From Myrica gale (taxonomy: Eukaryota; Streptophyta; Magnoliopsida; Fagales; Myricaceae), in the NCBI GenBank assembly GCA_963930655.1, contig OZ005607.1, forward strand, positions 9,130,874 to 9,194,873: a DNA stretch of 64,000 nt, read 5' to 3'. Position 1 is the stretch's first letter, and every line of letters begins with the position of its first letter. Under the pieces are notes generated by a model that saw only the letters and a list, made by a program, of their open reading frames with translations, had not been told where the DNA came from and did not search any database. The position numbers were made by a program, and so were the translations under genes. Below, one piece after another: positions 34,484-46,720 of this stretch.

Positions 34484-35830
34484 ATGCCATGAATTCAGAA
34501 TAGTTATTCCTTCACATTCAATTGATGCTTAGAGACCTCCAAAAGAATGCCTTCCAATGCTCCTGGTAAACAAAATATATCGAATCTAAGAGAAGTAAAA
34601 TGATGCAAAGTGAATAAATATGCAGTAAACATATGACATACGAAATCTGCAACTGTATTTCTGACATGTTCACTGTTAATAGCCATTAAGGTAAACCGGG
34701 ACTGATTAGAAAGAAATAACTGGTTAGTTTGTTGCACTAACAGAACAAATACGAAAACACAAGAGACGCGCATACAGATAAACAAGTACAAATCACAACG
34801 ACACCAACATGGATAACATCTGTATTAGTAACCTTAAACCCTCGACTAAATATGCCAAAATTGGGCAAGACAACAATTGCAACAATTGCAATTTGAGCTT
34901 GGAACCAATTGTGAGTGACTTCAACGATTAACAAAGAACATAACAGCTGACGCTTTCCTCTTTAAAACATGCACTTGGAACAACTATCCCATGAAAGCCT
35001 TAGCATGTCAAGACGGAAACAATTAAGCCCCCAACCTACTTACTCACTGAAACATCATTTTTCATGCACACCCCCAATTGCACTCATTACATTGTTGTTA
35101 TCCAACAATTGCAATTGATCTCGGAACAAAGTTCGAGTGACTAAATCTTTCCAGTTAAAAACATGCACTTGGAACAATGATCTTAAGAAATCCATAACAT
35201 GTCAAAAGGGAAACAAAAACAAACCAGTTATTACAATGCTCAGTGCATTTTTACGGTTTAGCAAGGGTAGGAATGCTTAACATCTGACAATATTTAAATG
35301 TATGACATCTGCTTGATAGTCCACGGATTTTAAAAAAGATTACGAAGTATGTCATGTGCGTGAAGCAATATACTAACAAAATCCAAAAGATAACAAAACA
35401 GAAGCAACAATCTACCAATATTCTTCACTAAAAAAACTCACAAATCTATCTGTAACACCGAACTGAACAGTCTACCCATATTCTTCACTAAAAACATCCT
35501 TAACGATTAATTAATTAGACCAATCTGGACCAATCAAATCCCGAAATCCATAATCAACAAACCCTAAAGCATATAGTTCATAATTTGTTCTCATTATCTA
35601 ATGTTATACATTCAGAGCAAAATAACCATACCTTAGGGTTAGGCCGAGATGCTTAGTATCAGAGAGAGAGAGATTCCGCGAAGAAATGAAGAGAAAGAGA
35701 GAGAGGAGCGGTCGTTGGCAGCAGCTCAAGTGGCTGGAATCCTGAACCTGGACGAGGAAAGAGAGACAGAGATATCGGGGGCGAGCGACGGGGGATATTC
35801 GAGAGATAAGACCTCAGTTGTAACGTAGGG
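34484..35830 (-). promoter_or_regulatory. OBGM 5' UTR, 5' UTR intron and promoter
   Basis: A likely first exon ends CTAACCCTAAG|GTATGG near 35633 and would be joined to an acceptor CATTATCAG near 34484, just upstream of the start codon, giving a 5' UTR intron of about 1.15 kb. A (CT)n tract occupies the presumed UTR at 35660-35705. A TGGGCC site II element (reverse strand, about 35847-35852) lies upstream. The exon limits are inferred from splice motifs only. Confidence 0.5.
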
Positions 35831-35859
35831 GACCTGTGCGTTTTGGCCCAGGTTAATTT

Positions 35860-36359
35860 TTTTTTTAAATCATGGCTCAAAACCACGTCGTTTTCTTTTA
35901 AACATACGAACCCAGAATTCCGGTTTTGTCCAGAATTTCTGGGCAGCCTCAGAATCAAATGTCAGCTGAGGTTAATTTTCTGGATACAACATGCTATATG
36001 ACACCTTTTGAAGCTGGATGGGTAAGTGAAGAACTGACTTACACTTGCATGACTTACATATGTAAATTATGTAATTCTACTGCTACAGAAGCCATCATCC
36101 TTTTGTACCATCAACTATGCCTACATGAAACTCAAAAATCCAATGTCTTTCATATGTTCCTATTGCTTCATTGCTGAGAACTGAAAATTTGGAATGCTGT
36201 AAAGAAGGGAAGTTTCACTTTCTTCCCGATTCCTATGAAGACCTTATTCTTGACCATATGACATCTAATGGAAGAATGTTGGGTATATATAATGCACTGC
36301 AAACAAAAAAATTTCCAAGTACAAGGCTACAACAGTCTTAAAGAATGAATTGATGTGGC
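35860..36359. other. Intergenic region between OBGM promoter and TRM32-like gene
   Basis: No gene is seen. This is the upstream flank of OBGM and the 3' flank of the TRM32-like gene. A short plus-strand frame at 35926-36177 has no recognisable motif. Confidence 0.4.
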
Positions 36360-39300
36360 TCAACAGCCACAAGCACAAACGAGTTCATCTAATAGTTCCT
36401 CTAGAATCACATCTTCTAATTCAAGTGCCACACACTCACTATCAAATTGGAGATTCATCCAACCATCACACTTTACCAAGTCTCGAGCCACTACATCTTC
36501 CAGTGACTGGTCCAGTTCCGGTCTCAAGCTCATGTACGAGCTAATCTTTGTCCAGACCACCTCGAGAAGTTGGTGCCCCTTCGGCATTGGACGGATGTGA
36601 CGGTTGAAGGCGAATGCCTTTGGGAAGTAGGTGAATGATCTCTCATATATATCAACAAGTGTGTCATTGATTAAATCAAATAAAAGTTGGTGATCACAAC
36701 TGCCATCAACCACCTCTTGATCGTCTTCAAGTTCAGGATGCAAGCAAGCCTCCAATTCCTTGAATACTGAGGGACTCAGTGACTGGTCTAGTGAGTACCA
36801 TGTCCCAAGGTACTCATTTTTTATGAAGCCTGACAGCTCAAGAACTATTCCCACATAGTTAAAGTAAGCATAATTCAATTTATCCAGCTCAGGGTGGAGG
36901 TTGTGGTTATTAATACTCGTACTTGCAGTTTCCTTAATTTCAGGGGTGACTATGCTGCAAAGCTCTTGTATAGTCTCTGTGCTGGAGCTGTTTTGTTGGT
37001 GAACTGAAGCATCTGGTTCATCCATTTGAGTGAGATTTGACCCTAGACCTGATACAGTTTAGAGAGAAAATTATTCGCCATTCCCTACCATTCTACCAAT
37101 ACAAGTAATTTTAGATTCAAGCAAAATTTTCAAGTTTTTCATGGAATATGAATCATCTCCATGCGAGAAAAGATGGTGACTATAACCTGGGTGTCGGTGT
37201 ACATATATCTGAGACTCCAAAAATGAGTCGAGTGTTTCCTATGAATCATAGGAAAGATGTATGCATGACACGATTACCTTCATAAATTGGAAGCTCTGGT
37301 AGGCTGTTCAAATCATCTGGAAAGCAAGTTTCAAGATTAGAAACTGGATCTGCTGCTGCCACCTCTGTACAAGGATCTGCAATCTCTCTGCTGTGGTTCA
37401 TTGATGAACCGATTATCTGAGCTTGGTGAAGACCGCTTTTCCCAACTGCCAACTCCCTAGACTCACCGGTTGCAGCAATTGCCTCAAAATTTCCTCCCAC
37501 TGCAAAATCCACTGACGATTGGATATTCCAACTTCTGTCTCTTCCTTCAAACGTATCTTTCTGAAACTGAGTCTCTAGAGCAGCATGTATTGGTTCAGGT
37601 GTCTCTTCTTCGACTAGAGTTCTTAGTGTCTTTGGCTCACTTTGATGATAACTTCCAGTCATTACTGTGCAATCCACAACAGTACTTAATGGCATCTCTG
37701 AACTTAGAGCATCACCAGATGCATCATTTAGAAACGAACACAAAGAATCAAGATCGGGCAGGGATAGTCTCCTTGTATAGGACTTTGTAGCACAACTTGA
37801 TGAAACCTTACCTTCATTAGTCAATTTTAGGCTCTTCGATTTATTCCATTTGGCCTCTCTACCAAAACTACGCTCAAAGAGCTCAGTATATCTATCCAGA
37901 GACTCGACTAGAGAGGATGTTCTCCTTCTGCTGTCTTCTCTTTGCCAGCTAAGATCATAACCAGAACCATTAGCACCATGATAACCTCCAGGGTTGTCTA
38001 TACCATCTTGGGACATAGGAAACTCTGACCTTTCAGAAATCTCTTTTCCAGAAGGATCTCTCTCAAGGATTGCTTCCATAGATGTATGGCTACTTTCTTT
38101 TCTGTTCTCCTTGAGTGTGTGCCTTATTTTCTGCTTAATGTCTTTGAAACGATTAATAACCTGTTGATTCCACCCCTGGTGACTCAGTCTCCAGGGTGAA
38201 TCTGAAGAAGAAAAGTTTCTTTCTTCTTTGACAGCATTGGTTACACCATTATTGTCTGCCGTGAAAGGTGTCGACTTCAAATGATCTTCCTTCTCAGGTT
38301 TGGATGTACCGAGCTCCGATGCTAGAGAGGCAGCAAGAAACTTTTCTCCCTTTGGGAAGAACCTACTTTCATTTTGCTTGTGCTTGAGCGTCATGGGCCT
38401 AATGCTTTTTGTGCATGATGAATAGGCTAGTGGAAATGACCTGGACTTGGTTAGCCTTTCTTTGGTACTGGAATTCTGCAGACTCTGGAAGTGCTTCCTA
38501 CCAAGGTTTCTTTCTTGAAAAGATTCCTTGTTTACACTAAATACTTCCAGAACGTCAAGATACTCCAACTGGTTATTGGAAACGTCTCTGTTGAGGTGGT
38601 TAGATTCCACAACATTCTGGTTTTCTAAGGCTTCCAATCCTTTATCACATTTTTCAGGAAAAAGTGCATACTTTCCAGGCGACTGCTTATTCCCCAAGTA
38701 GTGGGCATCCGCGTTATTCTTGACACCACACCTATAACATGTTTCTTCAGATATGACTTGCTCCTCAGGGGTCACTGGAAGAGATGAATTCTGCAAACCG
38801 GTGGCAGAAGTATCAGCACATTTTTGAAGGACTACGATTGGAGTTGTCCCTTCAGTGTGTATTTCACTAAGAGAATTGCCTGAATGCTCCAAATGATGGA
38901 TGGGAAGGAGTCCTCGCAACCATGTTCGTGCACTAGAGCTTGAATTCCAGTGTTTGTGGTCTTCCCTAGACATCTCTTTAGAAATTGATGTTTTCATATG
39001 AGCTTTGCCGGATATTTTGTTGGTGTTTGTAGGTCTAGTTTTTGCATTTTGTTGTTCAACCTGACATGTACATAGGGGGTACCATCAGTTTATGTTCAAT
39101 TGCATGCAGCAGAAAACATTTTGCATATAGTAAAGATCAACAAGTCTTTATAACATTGATGAAAGTTAGTAGCAGGAACTCACAAGCAAGTATTCAGCTT
39201 CAGCATCCACGAATTCTTGCATTTTAATATCATGATTGTTCAAATTTGTTTTTGGACTCGTTTTACCTACAGACAAGGAATAAAACCTGTAAGGCATATA

Positions 39301-40554
39301 GAAGACAGAGAATGGACATAAGCCATACAGTAAATAAGTGATTAAGAGGACAACTAGTAAATTAACTGAGCGAACCTACTCCAGGCTTTGGTTTTCTTGC
39401 AACATTCTTGAATCAAACTGATGGAAACCACAATCATTCCATTCACATTCTTGGGATTAGAAAACCTCAGTGAACTCCATCAGAGAAGAAGTTCATTATC
39501 AAGCGGTTAATGACATTTGCTAGCTAGGTGAAACCAGTAGATAGCATGTAGGCTCATAAAATCTCTAGGGAAAGAGGGGCTCTGGAAGCAAATCTTGTCC
39601 AAAACATAAAAACCGTGGAAAAAATCCCGGAGTTATTATGGCAGCAAATCCTTCACCTCAGGTGTCGTGTACCAGAACCGAGAACTTTCCAGTTTCCATA
39701 TAGATGTCTTTTGATTGTAAGATGCTCACACTAAAAGTTCATTCAGTGGAACTTTTAATTGAGACATCCCACACATCATATCTTTTCTTACAATCTGCTT
39801 TAATGCATCGGAACAATAATATAATTCATTCATTCAAGCTCACATCTGTAATTTTATTCAACATATTTCTCATGTCACCATAGATACTTCAGGTACTTAT
39901 ACTGTTAAACTACTGAGAAGATATGAAGTCATGGATTCTCACTTCACACACTCTATCAAGAAACTATAAAATTATACGCATTGAATCACAGTAATAGAAA
40001 TTTTCCACTGGCAAGCAGCACCTACTAGATTCACAAAATAGGCTGCAACAAGATTTAAGTCAATCTCTTTAGTCATGTTAGTCTATGACATTTCGATTAT
40101 CGTGAAAATCGCCAAATTTCCAGCTCCATTTATTGAATTGAAGGATGTGTCCATGTAAGGGTGTCTGTATGAATCACTTAACAACAATGCATGACACGGT
40201 ACCTATGATCCTCATCTAGATCCTACAATACTGGTTTAGAAATTTCATTAGACTTACAAGTAATCCTTTTTTTCTTGATAGGTGCTGCAAAAGCAGATAA
40301 AGTTGGTATGCAACTTCCATGTTACTTTGTTTGGAGATGCTAAGATCAATTACCCATGTGAAGAAGAGAGGAAGCCATGCTGCAGTTAATCGTGATTACT
40401 TACATCTAGAATGTTTTCTTCCACTGCGCTTTCTGTGTGGAAGCATCTTTTTGACATTGTGCCACTGGTGGTAGTGAAGAATATGAAGTATGCCCCACAT
40501 GCAACCTGGATGACTTTCCTCAAACTGAACATCGCAGAGTTTGTGCCTTCCCAT
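36360..40554 (-). CDS. TRM32-like DUF4378 protein
   Basis: Five coding exons are read: 40554-40404, 40284-40258 (a 27-bp microexon), 39266-39184, 39060-37278 and 37048-36360. All have GT-AG ends and consistent phases, totalling 910 residues. The N-terminus MGRHKLCDVQFEESHPGCMW then GILHIL, with a basic RKRSGRKHSR segment, and the C-terminal block (ELSGFIKNEYLGTWYSLDQS, FDLINDTLVDIYE and WMNLQFDSECVALELED) match plant DUF4378/TRM proteins. TRMs recruit TON1, and with it PP2A, to microtubules. The middle is low-complexity and Ser-rich. In Arabidopsis TRM32 lies beside OBGM, as I recall, which supports orthology. Which TRM motifs are kept was not resolved, and a different DUF4378 subclass is the alternative. 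Confidence 0.8.
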
Positions 40555-42785
40555 GTTTAGGATAAAAAGAGGTAAGCCTCTAAAGTCTGAAGCCCACCTG
40601 AACCAAAATTAATTTCAACCACTAGATGTGTCTTGCAGAAACCTGATAGAAAATAAAGACGCCATTAAACAAGATAGAAAGCTCACACTTCACCAAATAT
40701 TTCATTGCTAGCCACGAGTTTTGAAACTCGAATACAGATTGAAAATTACAAAAAACTTATAAATCAGAAAATTCTCAATCTTTTTCCTTCATTAAGATAA
40801 AAGATCGAATAACCTTCAGACAAGATGGCAAAGTAGCACTTCAAACAACCATTCTGACAGTTTGAAATACGAAATTCCTCAACACCAACCTAAGGACCGA
40901 CATCTTTATCACATATAAAGCTTCTAATTTTCAATCTTCTTTGTCCGTTAGGCAGGCGTTTCCAATCTTCAAATAGTAACAGAAAATTGGCTCTAAGAAA
41001 GAAGCTCAGATTGACATAGCCGTGTATGTCAATTAAGCGGACTCGAGGCTTCATCAAACTTGAAGAGTCTGGAAACTATTGAAGTTAAGATTGACATGCA
41101 ACTCGCAGATCAGAAAACAATACATCTAATAAATTATGTTCCGAAACTTACAAACAGGCCGATAACAAAAAACGATTCCGAACTTTATTTATGGGAATTC
41201 AAGGAACAAAAAGTAGTAACAGAAACAATATTTGTAACCTTTCTAGTAGAGAAAGCAAGACTTTGGCTGCTTCTCTTGAGGTTCCGAAGTCATGGCGAGC
41301 TTTGAAGGTGCAGGAGAGACTGGGGTTAATAAATACTATAAATTCTCTAATTAATACGGATAATAAACTGAGAAAAGTTTTGAAGTAAAGTGGGAGATAT
41401 ATTTGCTTTGCCGTACACGAGAGAAAAGGAAGCAGAAGAAGGTCGTTGGTAGTTAGTATACAAGAGCTGGAAAGCAAATACACGCAAAAGCTATTTCGGC
41501 TGCCCACTTGCAGCCAAGCCTGGACCGGTACTCTCCCCTCGTTTGACCGAGCCGAGTCTATGGTTATACCAGGTCTATAAAGAAAGCTGAGGTTACATCT
41601 ACTTGACCAACCGCGACGTACGTAGGACTTTAGATAGTTCACCAGCCATAAAACTTCAAGAATGGTGAGTAGAGGTTAATTGTTCCTGCACAGATTATTC
41701 TAGGATCTCAAATCTTTGGAACTATTAGTAGGTCAGTGAGTGGTGGTTCAATGTTGGTTCATTAACGATAATGTTGTCTTCTAGTGCAGTTTTGGGAACT
41801 TTTACATTAAAAAAAGTCAAATTTTATGAAATAAATAGAGGCAGAAACTTTTATGAGTAGCTTTGCTGAAGCGCTTGCCTAATATGTGCCCTGTGTTCTG
41901 GAAATCCTAGTAAAAAACGAAGCGTCTTTGATTCATGACCATTCCGCTTGAGGGTCAAGTTTACGCAAAAGTTGACCCGTAAATGTGACTGAACTTTCAC
42001 AAGTCCCACCCATGAAAGTGTCAATTCAGAACCGAAACTGGAAATTGGACAATTTTGACGCACTAAACCCGCCTTTTCCTACCGGGGTTTCAGTGATCCC
42101 TTCCTCGGGACATTATTATTTTTTTGTCCTGAATAATGCCGTTAGACTTACATTTTAAGAGTTAGAACATACAACAAAAATTCTATATAAGGCCTAACAA
42201 TCATCTAGTTATAAAAGAAAACTAGCAGTATTTGAAAAGGGATCAGTAAAACCATTATATGCTTCGTGCTAAATAGAGAGAGCGGGTGGTTGATAATAGT
42301 AGACTTAGCCACCAAAACCGAGGCGGACTAATAATAAAAGCACAGACAACTTGGACACCGCAAAGCCCCAACGGAGGGCCTGAAAAGATCTCCAAATGAC
42401 CGAAAAATCTCACCGATAAGCCAGAAACAACAAAACAAGAAACAAACTAAGGTCAAACAAACAAAAACACAACAAAAGACAAAAAACTGAGTCATAATCA
42501 GAAAACTACCGAGAAGGCGTTGAAGAGGCAAAAATACGTCGGCGGCGTGTAGGGAAACACATGGCAGCGGTAAGAGCAGCAACTTGGGAGCGTTGGATTC
42601 GCTAGAGGCAAGGGAAGCCTCCCAAGAGTCGCGTGGCCTTCCCTTTGTTTGCGTCGATTTTGAGCTTTATAAAATTAAGGCCCAAAATGCAGAATTTGAG
42701 CTATCTGTTGAATCTTCAGTCTCCAGGCCAATCCCTTTGTTTGCGTCTATTTTTCCCATGTCCTCAAATTTGACATGATCTCATT
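40555..42785. other. TRM32-like 5' flank and LINE-like remnant
   Basis: The first kilobase should contain the 5' UTR and promoter of the TRM32-like gene, but I could not fix a first exon. Around 42335-42600 the sequence (AAAAGCACAGACAACTTGG and GCAAAGCCCCAACGGAGGGCC) resembles 28735-28800 and reads as a LINE-like 3' region on the minus strand. No open frame of note exists. Confidence 0.4.
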
Positions 42786-42800
42786 TAAGGCTGTGCATTG

Positions 42801-42844
42801 GCGGTGGCGGTGGCGGTTATGCCTCCAACCGCCACCGCCACCGC
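42801..42844. repeat. Perfect 18-bp subterminal hairpin in the hAT element
   Basis: GCGGTGGCGGTGGCGGTT (42801-42818) is the exact reverse complement of AACCGCCACCGCCACCGC (42827-42844), with an 8-base loop. It lies 15 bp inside the left terminus, where hAT transposases bind subterminal repeats. Confidence 0.8.
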
Positions 42845-43689
42845 TATGGGCAGTGTGAGTTTTGGTACCACCGGTACCGCCACCGGGGGTAACATACAAG
42901 CGGGCCCAACGGTAGCGGTTATACCGATGGCGGTGAACCGCTACACCGCTGGGCCCGAATTTTGGGCCCATTTTGGGCGTTTTGGGGCCTTTTTAGGCCA
43001 TTTCGACCCCCTTTTTTGACGTTTTTATGCCATTTATAATAGCTTTTGAGCAAGTTCTGAAAATTAGACTTCCTTTTTTTTACCTTTTTTTACTTTCACG
43101 TTTTTTTACCTTTTTTACCTTTTAGGGCCATTTGGACTTCCTTTTTTTGGGTGTTTTTGGGCCAGTTGGACCCTCTTTTTTAGGCGTTTTTGGGACACGA
43201 AAATTGGACAAATTGCACATTGATCTAAAAATAAAAAATAGAATAATATAATGATCCATATTCGATAATCTAAACAAATATCTAAAACAAATAATGAAAT
43301 AAAAAAAAGAATATAGTGAAAATTATATCTAAACATGTAGGCCATATTATTGATCACCATGACAATAATTAAACTTATCATGGAGATTGTTATCATATGG
43401 CCTTTTTTCTATATGCCCCATTTTTTGAGAATGACCAAATCCAATATTTGATCATTCTCAATTAAAACACTAAAACGTAATTTTAATTTTCACTTACAAC
43501 TTACAAGTTACAAAATTACAACAAAATTGACAAATTGTCAAATACAAGTTAGAAAACTTACAAGTTAACCAAACTACAATCAATACATAATTCAAGACAA
43601 CACTATACATACATGATACATCAAATAAACATTGTTCAAATAAAATAGCATAAAAAAGATTAAAAAGTGGGGCAAGTGCAACATGCGTC

Positions 43690-46016
43690 CTACTCCATCT
43701 CAATCTCCGTCGTCAAAGTCGATATCTCTACATAATTAAGAAATAAAAGCATAAAATTATAATGATTACATTATATTGAGTATTGAATTTCAAAATTTAA
43801 CCAAAAAATAATTTTACCTGAATCAAGCCTGTAAGTCTCTTCATCTTCAGTTATGTTATGGGATCCATAAAGTTCAGCTTCAACCACTCCCACAATAGGG
43901 TCACCTCTCAACCAATTCTGAGCACATATTAATCCTTCAGCAGTCTTTGGAGCCAATGAACTCCTGAAAGGATCCAAGATCCGTCCTCCAGTACTAAACA
44001 CCGACTCAGAGGGCACAGTGGTGATGGGGATTGTCAATACATCAAGGGCTATCTGAGAAATAACTGGAAACCTCGAAGAGTTCACCTTCCACCAATTCAG
44101 AATATCAAATTCCGGACTCTTCTCGATAACTCCCTCAGATAAATATCTCTCAATCTCAGATTTGGACTCCAACGCCTGCTGTGAAATTCTCCATTCAGTA
44201 AAGTAATCACTGTCATCATCAATATCAACATCAACCATAGAGACAGTGCTATCGACAACAGCACAGGGAGGAGTGGTAGTAGTACCACTACCACTACTAG
44301 TACTAGTAGATGAGACACTACTATACTCGGAAAACATCCTCTCAAATACACCTTTTATTTTGTTTGTCATCTCCTTCCCCTTTGCCTCCCCTAATTGGTT
44401 CTTGAACCAATACTCCAATGCCCCCAATTTGTATCGAGGATCAATCAATGCTGCAATGAATAAAAATCCATTCACATTCTCTAAATCACCCCAATACTTG
44501 TCATATTTCGACTGCATTTTCAATGTCATAGGCACAAGATCCTTTTGCCCACTGGATTTATACCTCGTGATATGTCTAGTAATCTTAGTCAATTCTTCAA
44601 AGAATGAATTAGATGTGGCCAAGTTCGATCCTGATACCCGTAGAGTGACCTCATAGAATAACTTCAAAAATTTTATTACACCACGAATGGCCTCCCAATC
44701 CTCAAATGTAGGTGGACCCAAACCTTGCCTCTCATGCTCATCCTCTTCATCATCTGATCAAATGCTTTCTGGTATTTCTCAGCTACATTCAACATAAAAT
44801 AGGTGGAGTTCCAACGGGTTGAAACATCAAGACTCAAGAATTGACCACATTCAATGTTTTTTTCTGCAACAGCTTTCTTGAAAGTTTCTAACCTTTGAGG
44901 TGAAGACTTTACATATTTGATCATATTGCGGACTTTAGATATCGAATTATGCACATCTTTCAATCCTTCAGAGACAATCAAATTAAGAATATGTGCACAA
45001 CACCTACAATGTAAATACTCATGTCCACACACAATCTTCAAAGTTGAACAACCAATACTTTCAAACAATTGTCTTCTTTTGAATTGGTCAATTGCCGCAT
45101 CGTTAGAAGATGCATTATCAACCGTAATGGTTAGCACCCTATCAATATGTCATTCAAGTAGACAATCTTCTAATTCATGTACAATACTTGATGCTTTATG
45201 GTCTTGGATCCTCTTAAATGACAAGATCCTCTTATGCAACGTCCAATTACAATCAACAAAGTGTCCAGTCACACACATATAGTTATAATTTTGGATTGAT
45301 GTCCAAGTATCTGTAGTGAGGCACACTCTATACTTATTCACCCGAAACCCCTCTTTCAACTTAATCTTCTCCCTTAAAAATAAAGTCATGCAATCTCTCA
45401 TCAACGTATACTTCGAAGGCATCTTAAACTTAAGTTCTAAGTAATGCATCAATGCCCTAAACCCAACCTTCTGAACCGTGAGAAATGACAATTCGTCTAT
45501 AATTACCATTCTTGCTATCAACTCCCTAATAGCCTTCCCATCAAACTTACGAGTCACCCCCATCACCCCAACATCACCACTTTTCGCCCTCGATGCATCA
45601 TGATTCAACAACATCTGACCAACATCCACATGACCCGCTAAAGTCCTCTTGTAATAAACACAAGACTCTAAATGTTGCCTCAACCCCGATGTCTCATTCG
45701 TCTTGTGATGGGCAGGAAAATCTTTCTTACAATAGTGACAAGTGGTTCTAACATTCATAGAATCATTTTCATCAACAACCTTAGTGTAGTGCTGCCAAAC
45801 CGGAGACTCACGTGAGTTCTTCCTCTTTTTAAGTGGAGGAAGTGGTGGTAACCCACGTGGATCAACCCCAGTTGTTTCCATACTCTCTGTAGGAGTGGCT
45901 GGACAAGATTGAGAAGGTGTAGTAGCCACATTACTACCTATCACGTTAGAAGTGTGACTAGTTTCACTTCTGAATCGAGTCTCACTATTAGAAGTACGTG
46001 ATTGTGTCAAATCCAT
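43690..46016 (-). pseudogene. hAT (RICESLEEPER/DAYSLEEPER-like) transposase, broken
   Basis: From Met at 46016 the order is as follows. A BED zinc finger comes first (SPVWQHYTKV, then CHYCKKDFPAHH and LRQHLESC, about residues 75-125). The transposase core follows, with TTDTWTSIQNYNYM, a VDNASSNDAAID segment and DVSTRWNSTYFML. Last is the C-terminal dimerisation domain (FDILNWWKVNSSRFPVISQI and TVPSESVFSTGGRILDPFRS). An in-frame TGA stands at 45150-45152 where Trp is expected, and there is a one-base frameshift near 44745. A small final exon (43727-43690) may be joined through a GT-AG intron from 43818. The lesions are few, so the insertion is fairly young. Confidence 0.82.
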
Positions 46017-46330
46017 CTGAAAATAAAGAAAACAAAAAACAATTCAAGTGTAAAATAATTTGGGAAGCTACATTGATCAAATTTTGAATTAAAAAAAATG
46101 TTGGCCAATTCAAAATAGCTTTAGATGGGATCATATTAAATTACAACCACCTCCAAAATAGAAGTTAGCAAAAATTGGCCTTTTCGATGTACGCTTTAGA
46201 GTTTAAAGGGATTGAAAATCTTTAAAAATACGATTTTAAAAAAAAACAAAACATAACATCAAATTCAATTCAAAGTAAACAATTTGTCAAACCAAATAAT
46301 CAATCCAACAATCCATACAAATATATCCAA

Positions 46331-46720
46331 GTATCCAAACCAATTCGATCTCATCCTCCAACAGATTCACAAACCACAAGCATCCAAACCAATTTAAATC
46401 TCATCCTCCAACAGATTCACAAACCACAAGTATGCAAGCCCATCCTCCAACAGATTCACAAACCCTAAAGCAATTTAAGTAACTGAATTTTATATAGGGA
46501 TGAGATAGAAAGACATACCTGATACCACTGTCAAATTAAGCACAATCACAATCACTGAGAACCTAAAAAAAGAGGCAGAAATATAACTTCACAATTAGGC
46601 AAAAAGAGGCAGCACCTAATTAACAGCACCTAATCAATTACCCGATTAACAGCACCTAATTAACCTGATTAACAGCACCTAACATCACCTAATTAACCTA
46701 ATTACATCACCTAAGTTAAT
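46331..46720. repeat. Tandem repeats in the 5' region of the hAT element
   Basis: A 50-bp unit is repeated at 46331-46380 and 46381-46430, with a partial copy ending at 46470; each contains CATCCTCCAACAGATTCACA. Just beyond, AACAGCACCTAAT-type units recur at about 46611-46720. Both lie upstream of the transposase start and could be subterminal binding or spacer repeats. Confidence 0.7.

Noticed and set aside
41199..41642. 147-codon minus-strand frame upstream of the TRM32-like gene
   Set aside because: No conserved motifs; it lies where a 5' UTR or promoter is expected and reads as low-complexity hydrophobic sequence.
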